From: Croceibacterium salegens
GTDB lineage: Bacteria; Pseudomonadota; Alphaproteobacteria; Sphingomonadales; Sphingomonadaceae
Direction of reading: 5' to 3'
Assembly (NCBI RefSeq): GCF_009827435.1
Contig: NZ_WTYM01000030.1
Span: forward strand, 1 to 64,000
Length of the DNA: 64,000 nt
Below the pieces are notes generated by a model. That model had not been told where the DNA came from. It saw only the letters and a program-made list of their open reading frames with translations, and ran no database searches. Shown here piece after piece: positions 59,290-64,000 of the stretch. Each line of letters opens with the position of its first letter. Position 1 is the stretch's first letter. The translations under genes and the position numbers were made by a program.

Positions 59290-59502
59290 CTACCGAAAAC
59301 GCCCGGTCTCCATCCAGATCAGGAAGCGCCTGAGCGGCAATAGCCAGGCCACTCCGAGCACGATGTAGATGACCGTCTGCGCCGAGACCGGGAGCAGTTC
59401 GATCCATTGCGAAGCCCAGGCCACGCCGAGCGCATAGGCGCCGAGACCCGCCAGCAGCAACAGGATCCCCAGCGGGATTCGCAGGGTCGGTTCGGTCCTC
59501 AT
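59290..59502 (-). CDS. DUF2842 membrane protein
   Basis: The product has 70 residues with two membrane helices (IPLGILLLLAGLGAYALGVAWA, TVIYIVLGVAWLLPLRRFLIWM). This is the small alphaproteobacterial DUF2842 family of unknown function. The start at 59502 overlaps the stop of the formyltetrahydrofolate cyclo-ligase gene by 4 bases, so it is the second gene of that operon. It converges with tRNA-Asp. Confidence 0.82.
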   Translation of the reverse strand: MRTEPTLRIPLGILLLLAGLGAYALGVAWASQWIELLPVSAQTVIYIVLGVAWLLPLRRFLIWMETGRFR

Positions 59503-60092
59503 CGGAACGGTCCCAGCACGCGAGTTGGGGTGACCACAGCGGTCAGTCCCATGTCGTGCGGCTCGATCGGCAGTTCGTCCACTTCCTGCATGTCCCACGC
59601 CATGCCGATACGTATGACGTCGGGGTGGGCACCGAGCCACTTGTCGTAGAATCCGCCGCCCTGGCCGAGCCGGTCGCCATTCGCCGTGAAGGCGACGAGC
59701 GGCATGAACAGAACGCCGGGCTCGACCACCGGCGCATCCTCGCTGCCCTGCATCAGCCCGAAATAGCCCTTGGCAAGGTCGCTCTCGGCATAGGGGTCGG
59801 TGTGAGCGCGGAAGATCATCGGTGTTTGCAGGTCGACTAGCCAGGGCAGGGCGATGGTGTGACCGCGCTCGTGGAAGAACTTCGCATATCCGCTCGCCGG
59901 AGCCTCGCCCGGATCGGCGCGGTAGAGGCCGATCACGGCATCCTCGGGCACCAAGTCGAGCACGGCTGTAGGTGGGCGGTGGAACACCAGTGCGCTGACC
60001 TGCGGCGGAAGCGCGGCGGCATGCTCGCGCCGCGCAAGACGCAACCGCTTGCGGATCTCCTGCTTGCGCGAAACGATTGTCGGATCGGTCAT
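59499..60092 (-). CDS. fau: 5-formyltetrahydrofolate cyclo-ligase
   Basis: The product has 197 residues. The enzyme converts 5-formyl-THF to methenyl-THF with ATP. The N-terminus SRKQEIRKRLRLARRE and the ATP/substrate motif GQGGGFYDKWL (143-153) with late GMAWDMQ are diagnostic. The ATG at 60092 excludes an unconserved extension. A 220-base gene-free leader region upstream folds like 6S RNA, a known neighbour of this gene (ygfA/fau) in proteobacteria. Confidence 0.9.
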   Translation of the reverse strand: MTDPTIVSRKQEIRKRLRLARREHAAALPPQVSALVFHRPPTAVLDLVPEDAVIGLYRADPGEAPASGYAKFFHERGHTIALPWLVDLQTPMIFRAHTDPYAESDLAKGYFGLMQGSEDAPVVEPGVLFMPLVAFTANGDRLGQGGGFYDKWLGAHPDVIRIGMAWDMQEVDELPIEPHDMGLTAVVTPTRVLGPFR

Positions 60093-60179
60093 GCACGTCC
60101 CTTGCCCCCCGAATGCCACGAAGTCGAGCAAACCGATATTCGCGGCAGCGAAGCGGCAAGAATTCACAATTTTTCAGAA

Positions 60180-60300
60180 TTCGGGAAAGACTTTCGCCGG
60201 CAGGTTAGGCCATATCCCGATCGGCAGCGGGGAGTCCGTACTGCGACCCGTTCGAGTTCTCCGCTGCTAACCTCGCGACACGCCCATCCTTCGAGAGAAC
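60180..60300 (-). ncRNA. ssrS: candidate 6S RNA
   Basis: On the minus strand a long rod can form: GAAGGA (60292-60287) with TCTTTC (60190-60185), TCGC (60278-60275) with GCGA (60197-60194), AGGTTAG (60273-60267) with CTAACCT (60208-60202), and GCAGCGG (60267-60261) with CCGCTGC (60230-60224). The first base of GCAGCGG is shared with the preceding arm. A 15-base unpaired region on the 3' side would be the central bubble. Position and strand, directly upstream of fau, match the usual ssrS location. Ends are approximate; no covariance search was possible. Confidence 0.4.
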
Positions 60301-60312
60301 CGACCGGGGACT

Positions 60313-61146
60313 TCAGTCCCTTGGTGCGGACTTTCCAGGCCGCAGCCCGAACACCGGCAGGATCGTGCGGTAGAGCTCGTCCTCATTCTCCGCGACGCCC
60401 TGGCCGCCGGCCTCCGCTATCTGCCTGCGCAGTTCGGGAGAGGTGTGGACTGTGTAGAGGACGAACGGCCGCTCGTCGCCGCGTTCGCGCATCGCCTGCA
60501 ACAGCTGGAGCCCGGCAAGCGGCTGCTGGCCGCGGCCCATGTCCGAGATCACGGCGCCGTATTCGTACATTGGGAGCAAGGTTACGGCATCGGCGGTGGT
60601 GCCGACCTGGTAGACGGCAATCTTTCTCTCGCCGAGAAATCGCTTCTCTGTCTCGTTGTTCTCCGGGTGGTCGTCGACCCACAGCACGCGCCCGACGGCA
60701 CCGGGCGATTCACTGGAGACGACGTGCCGTTCCGTTCCACGCAGGCCCATGATCGTCGCCCCGGCAATGACAGGGGCCGCGAGCATGGCCAGCACGGCGA
60801 GATACCTCCGGCGCGATGCGGGCGGCACGACTGCTTTCGTCTCGACGACCTCCGCCGCCAGTCGGTAGCCCCGGCCATGAACGGTCTCAAGCGCAATGCC
60901 GTCGTCCCCCAGCGCGCTACGCAGGCGTCCCACTGCCTTGGCGAGCGAGTTCTCCTGCACCACGCGGCCCGACCAGCCGGCTTCGAGCAGGGCGTCCTTG
61001 CTGACCTCTTCGCCCGCATGCGCGAGCAGGACCCTGAAAATGGCCAATGAAAAGCGGTCGAGCGGCACGGGTTTGCCCGCGACGCTCAGGCGCTCGCGTG
61101 CCCGATCGAACTCGACTTGGCCAAAACGCAGGATAACGCCGCTCAT
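60313..61146 (-). CDS. winged-helix regulator with transmembrane helix and receiver-like domain
   Basis: The product has 277 residues. Residues 10-97 are an OmpR-type winged helix (LDRFSLAIFRVLLAHAGEEVSKDALLEAGW, TVHGRGYRL). A single hydrophobic helix spans about 115-135 (YLAVLAMLAAPVIAGATIMGL). Residues 152-266 form a receiver-like domain (RVLWVDDHPENNETEKRFL, Asp158/Asp159, putative acceptor Asp202 in VISDMGRG, VLYTVHTS), but the usual conserved Lys is missing (GQGVAEN). A single-pass topology with cytosolic DNA-binding domain would put the receiver in the periplasm, which is unusual. The ATG at 61146 has GGGGGACC upstream. Confidence 0.83.
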   Translation of the reverse strand: MSGVILRFGQVEFDRARERLSVAGKPVPLDRFSLAIFRVLLAHAGEEVSKDALLEAGWSGRVVQENSLAKAVGRLRSALGDDGIALETVHGRGYRLAAEVVETKAVVPPASRRRYLAVLAMLAAPVIAGATIMGLRGTERHVVSSESPGAVGRVLWVDDHPENNETEKRFLGERKIAVYQVGTTADAVTLLPMYEYGAVISDMGRGQQPLAGLQLLQAMRERGDERPFVLYTVHTSPELRRQIAEAGGQGVAENEDELYRTILPVFGLRPGKSAPRD

Positions 61147-61168
61147 TGGTCCCCCCCAACGGCCACGG

Positions 61169-61198
61169 ATAGTAGGCCCCATTGCGGCGAACCGTCAA
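61169..61198 (-). promoter_or_regulatory. candidate promoter of the winged-helix/receiver gene
   Basis: On the minus strand TTGACG (61198-61193) and TACTAT (61174-61169) are spaced by 18 bases, leaving a leader of about 15 bases before the ATG at 61146. Confidence 0.45.
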
Positions 61199-61461
61199 TT
61201 TTGTTCGATTCCGAGCCAGGGTGGAGTGGCGGAACCACCATGGGTCGTTTGCCCCAGAATCCTCCGACGCCTCAACGTCAGGTGGGAACCGTTTACCCCG
61301 GTCCCCGGGTTCCATTCCGAAGAATGCAGTGGCCCGGTCGCCAGGGCAGGGACAGCTCCCTTGGATTGCTTATAGCCCCGGGGATTTTGTTGCGGCTCGT
61401 GCCGGGCAGTCCCGCCGCGCGCTAGATAGGGGCGATTGTAGTTCTCGGCAATGGGAAGGCG
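61199..61461. other. gene-free interval
   Basis: Together with the promoter to its left this makes 315 bases without a convincing gene. Open frames here show arginine- and proline-rich shadow translation with no start signals. I see no tRNA, repeat or clear terminator. Confidence 0.4.
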
Positions 61462-63372
61462 TTACCAGCCGCCGCCGCCACCACCACCGCCGCCGCCTCC
61501 CGAAGAGCCGCCGCCGCCCGAGCCGCTGCTCGAACCGGGCGCGGTCGATGCCGAGGAAATGGTGCTGGCGAGCGCGCCGCCCATTGCACCGGCGAAGCGC
61601 GAGGGATTGGACCATGCATTGCCCGAACCCGAGTACCAGCCGAACGTGTTGCCCCGCTGCGAGGGATCATTCTCTGCCGCGGCGAGGACGTCGGTGAACT
61701 TGTCGGCCCAACGGTTCTCGACCTCGAGCGCGATGGCGTAGGGCAGGTAGCGTTCGAACAACTCGGGCGTTTTTTCCGGCGGATGCATCGCTTCCAGCCG
61801 CTCTTCCTCGGTGATCGAGAGGTACTGCTCGAACCCGGCGATCCGGTCCATCATCTGGCGGCCCTCGACGGTCGGTGCGCTCATCCAGGCGAAGGCCGAG
61901 ACGACGAACGGCAATGACAGGAACGGGAACAGCATCCAGCCCCAGGTCGAGAACGGCTCCACGGCGGCGAGGCGGAAGAAGATCAGGCCCGAGCAGATGA
62001 TGCCGAGGACGAGGAGTCCCGCACCGAGGCCCAGCCCGCCTTTGCCCCTGCCGGGCCGGAAGACCATTAGCAGTCCCCCCGCCGTCAGCGCCAGGGCGAT
62101 GGCGGCGATTGCGCGCTCGCCCGACGTGGCGAGGGTGTCCGATGCGGCGATGGCCGCGGCCACCAGGCCCGCGGTGACGATGAGCAGCCCGAGCCCGGCC
62201 CAGGCCCACGATAGGTTGCGGCGGAAGGTGACGTCCTCGTACTTTTGCGCCAGACCATCCTCCAGCGCGCTGCCGGCGGCACTGAAGCGGGCGTGGTTCT
62301 CGTCGTCCATCTCCATCGAATCGCCGCCCTGGAACAGTTCGGAGAGCATCGACGTCTCGGGCTCGGACAGGGTGCCCGATCCGCCGGCACGGGACAGCCA
62401 GGTCTTCTTGCGGTTGAAGAGGCCTTCCTCCCGCTCCTCGATCCTGAGCCGGCGGTGCACACCGCTTTCGACCACCGCGGCGGCGAAGCAGCGGTTGTCG
62501 TAGCCCATCTTCTTTACATAGCGCATGGCGGCGGCGGACAGGCCGTCCGGCGGGCTAAAGATCGGTACGACGGTGCCCGCGCGCGGTCCCCGACCGGCGC
62601 GTTTCCATGCGAAGAAGAAATATCCCAGGAGGCCGAGCAGCCCGATCACCGCCGCGCCGCGCGGTGCGTAGCGCTCCAGCGTCAGGGCGGTTGCCGACGG
62701 TGGCGGCGGGGCCTCGACGATGCCCTTGGGCCAGCGCACAGCGATAGTCAGGCCTTCATAGTAACTGAGCGGGGCGGTCGTCCCAATGGTGATCGAACCG
62801 GGCGCTTCGGCGATCACCCTGGCTGCATTGCCGGTGGCGCCCTGCGGACCGGTGTAGAAAGCTCGCTCCGGCCCGAAGGCGACCGGCTCGGGCAAGTTCA
62901 CGCGTGCCGTGGCGCTGTCGATCGGGAAGGCCCAGCCGTTGCCGGTGACGTTCCAGTAGAGCTCGTCGTAGCCTTCGAAGAAGCCGAGCTGGCCGGTGGT
63001 GGTGTAATCGATGACGTAGGTGTGCTCGCCAGGGTCGACGTAGGTATCGGCGCTTCCGATCCTGATCCGCACGCCATTGTCCACGCTCTCGGTCGAGTAG
63101 GGCTCGGAGTGGCCGTCGAGGGTAACGCCCTTGACATCGAAACCGACCCGCACCCTTCGGCCCGCCTTGGAATAGATCGTCGGGAAATCGCGGAAGATGC
63201 CGTGCTGGATCTGGTCGCCTTCGGAGCGGACGTGGATCGTCTCACTGACGTCGAGCGCTCCGTCGCGACGCACCTCGATGTCGCTGTTCCACGCAAGAAT
63301 GCGCTCTTCCGCCGAGACCGCCCCCGGCACGAGAACCGCCAGCGCGGCGAGGAGGAGTGCCAGCAGCCGCAC
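61462..63372 (-). CDS. DUF2207 membrane protein
   Basis: The product has 636 residues from a GTG start. Signal peptide (about 1-21), then the DUF2207 extracytoplasmic domain (ILAWNSDIEVRRDGALDVSETI, GIFRDFPTIY, YVIDYTTTGQLGFF, LYWNVTGNGWAFPI). One helix near 238-256, three more around 395-500, and a low-complexity Gly/Ser C-terminus ending in Trp. The family is widespread, without known function, and is usually found beside LemA, as here (11 bases apart). The glycine tail is a normal family feature. Confidence 0.9.
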   Translation of the reverse strand: MRLLALLLAALAVLVPGAVSAEERILAWNSDIEVRRDGALDVSETIHVRSEGDQIQHGIFRDFPTIYSKAGRRVRVGFDVKGVTLDGHSEPYSTESVDNGVRIRIGSADTYVDPGEHTYVIDYTTTGQLGFFEGYDELYWNVTGNGWAFPIDSATARVNLPEPVAFGPERAFYTGPQGATGNAARVIAEAPGSITIGTTAPLSYYEGLTIAVRWPKGIVEAPPPPSATALTLERYAPRGAAVIGLLGLLGYFFFAWKRAGRGPRAGTVVPIFSPPDGLSAAAMRYVKKMGYDNRCFAAAVVESGVHRRLRIEEREEGLFNRKKTWLSRAGGSGTLSEPETSMLSELFQGGDSMEMDDENHARFSAAGSALEDGLAQKYEDVTFRRNLSWAWAGLGLLIVTAGLVAAAIAASDTLATSGERAIAAIALALTAGGLLMVFRPGRGKGGLGLGAGLLVLGIICSGLIFFRLAAVEPFSTWGWMLFPFLSLPFVVSAFAWMSAPTVEGRQMMDRIAGFEQYLSITEEERLEAMHPPEKTPELFERYLPYAIALEVENRWADKFTDVLAAAENDPSQRGNTFGWYSGSGNAWSNPSRFAGAMGGALASTISSASTAPGSSSGSGGGGSSGGGGGGGGGGGW

Positions 63373-63383
63373 GGCGCGAGTCC

Positions 63384-63953
63384 TCAGCTTGCGGAGGTGC
63401 CGAACTTGACCTGCGGCGCCTGCTGGATCGAGGCGTCCGTGTCCGTGTAGAATTCCGCCTCGGAGAAACCGAGCGGGCGGGCGAACAGCACGTTGGGAAA
63501 GGTCTGGATCGTGCCGTTCAGGTCGCGAACGGTGGCGTTGTAATAGCGCCGTGCCCCCTGCAACTGCTCCTCGATCTCGCTCAGTTCGCCCTGTAACTGC
63601 CGGAAATTCGCATCGGCCTTGAGCTCGGGATAGGCCTCGGCGACCGCCATGAGCCGGCCGAGCATCCCGGTGAAGGCGGCATCAGCCTGCGCCGTGGCGG
63701 CGACGCCGCCGGCATTGATCGCTTCGGCGCGGTGCGCGGTGACCTCGGTTAGCACGCCCTTTTCGTGCGCGGCGTAGCCTTCGACCGTGCTCACAAGATT
63801 GGGGACCAGGTCGGCGCGTCGCCGGAGCTGGACGGTAATGCCGCTGAATCCCTCCTTTACCAGCATGCGCAGGCGCACCAGGCGGTTGTAGATCGCCACA
63901 CCCCACAAGAGCAGCACGACAACGACCGCGACGATGATGATGGTCGTCAGCAT
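63384..63953 (-). CDS. lemA: LemA family protein
   Basis: The product has 189 residues. An N-terminal membrane helix (TTIIIVAVVVVLLLWGVAIY) is followed by the helical LemA domain with YNRLVRLR, GFSGITVQLRRRADLVPNLVSTVEGYAAHE and YYNATVRDLNGTIQTFPNVLFA. The ATG at 63953 has AAAGGGA upstream. It is probably the first gene of a LemA-DUF2207 pair; both are of unknown function, although LemA is linked to envelope processes in some bacteria. Confidence 0.93.
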   Translation of the reverse strand: MLTTIIIVAVVVVLLLWGVAIYNRLVRLRMLVKEGFSGITVQLRRRADLVPNLVSTVEGYAAHEKGVLTEVTAHRAEAINAGGVAATAQADAAFTGMLGRLMAVAEAYPELKADANFRQLQGELSEIEEQLQGARRYYNATVRDLNGTIQTFPNVLFARPLGFSEAEFYTDTDASIQQAPQVKFGTSAS

Positions 63954-64000
63954 ATCCGTCCCTTTCCCCAAGTTGCCGGGTGGTCATAACCCGGCGCGGT
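63954..64000. promoter_or_regulatory. inverted repeat upstream of lemA
   Basis: CCGGGT (63976-63981) and ACCCGG (63989-63994) form 6-bp arms with a 7-base spacer, 23 bases before the lemA start. It could be an operator or the terminator of a gene beyond the window; the edge prevents a decision. Confidence 0.25.

Noticed and set aside
60158-60182. Two GAATTC sites in the fau leader considered as a terminator stem
   Set aside because: They are self-palindromic and could pair, but the 11-base loop and lack of a T tract make this weak; kept only as uncertainty about the 6S 3' end.
61465-61540. GCC/GGC-rich tract considered as a microsatellite or structural element
   Set aside because: It encodes the glycine-rich C-terminus common to DUF2207 proteins.

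Overview
The window is GC-rich alphaproteobacterial chromosome. It most resembles a sphingomonad of the Erythrobacteraceae type (Erythrobacter, Altererythrobacter and relatives). The evidence is the bamD, recN, ligA neighbourhood, a dihydroceramide-desaturase homologue, a subclass B3 metallo-beta-lactamase of the kind known from Erythrobacter, KorAB, a three-gene branched-chain 2-oxoacid dehydrogenase set, and many GTG or TTG starts with 1-28 nt gene overlaps. This assignment is inferred from gene content; no rRNA gene is present. I see no insertion sequence, prophage, CRISPR array or integrase, so this is mostly core chromosome with small accessory cassettes.

Layout. 1-9 kb: envelope and DNA-repair genes (bamD, recN, ligA), interleaved with a PilZ protein, a sphingolipid desaturase coupled to dgkA, and a run of small proteins. 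9-15 kb: two tandem MFS transporters, then a likely copper-handling set (DUF2946 protein, TonB-dependent receptor, YcnI-like protein). 15-21.4 kb, minus strand: a tightly overlapped series of SDR, B3 beta-lactamase, prmA and DUF2459, followed by a Tat-exported oxidoreductase, a rhodanese lipoprotein and a CE15-like esterase. 21.5-28 kb: sdhCDA without sdhB, a secreted C13-type protease homologue, an HdeD-like protein, a ToxR-like multi-pass regulator, a cyclophilin and a TetR regulator. 28-31 kb: a sterol-desaturase-family enzyme and a nitric-oxide cassette (NsrR-like regulator, truncated haemoglobin, membrane protein, YeaR-like protein). 31-36.8 kb: lldD, a BlaI/M56 pair, a zinc metalloprotease, 3-hydroxybutyrate dehydrogenase and an ArsR/SRPBCC pair. 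37-52.9 kb: guaB, rsmB, rppH, korAB, a photolyase, a cyclopropane synthase, a serine hydrolase and purF. 53-64 kb: tRNA-Pro(CGG), thyA, the bkd E1alpha/E1beta/E2 operon, tRNA-Asp(GTC), a folate gene with a possible 6S RNA upstream, a membrane-tethered receiver-domain regulator, and a DUF2207/LemA pair.

Themes. Several local regulators sit beside plausible DNA operators: an NsrR-type box, a BlaI-type box, two matched ArsR dyads and a TetR-side inverted repeat. Lipid chemistry recurs (sphingolipid desaturase, DgkA, sterol-desaturase family, cyclopropane synthase, PAP2). Two multi-subunit enzymes are incomplete here (Sdh without SdhB, Bkd without E3), so their partners must be encoded elsewhere. 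The observations most worth follow-up are the desaturase-dgkA pair, the wHTH-TM-receiver protein, the NO cassette with its box, and four promoters placed so that transcription would begin at or within two bases of a start codon.
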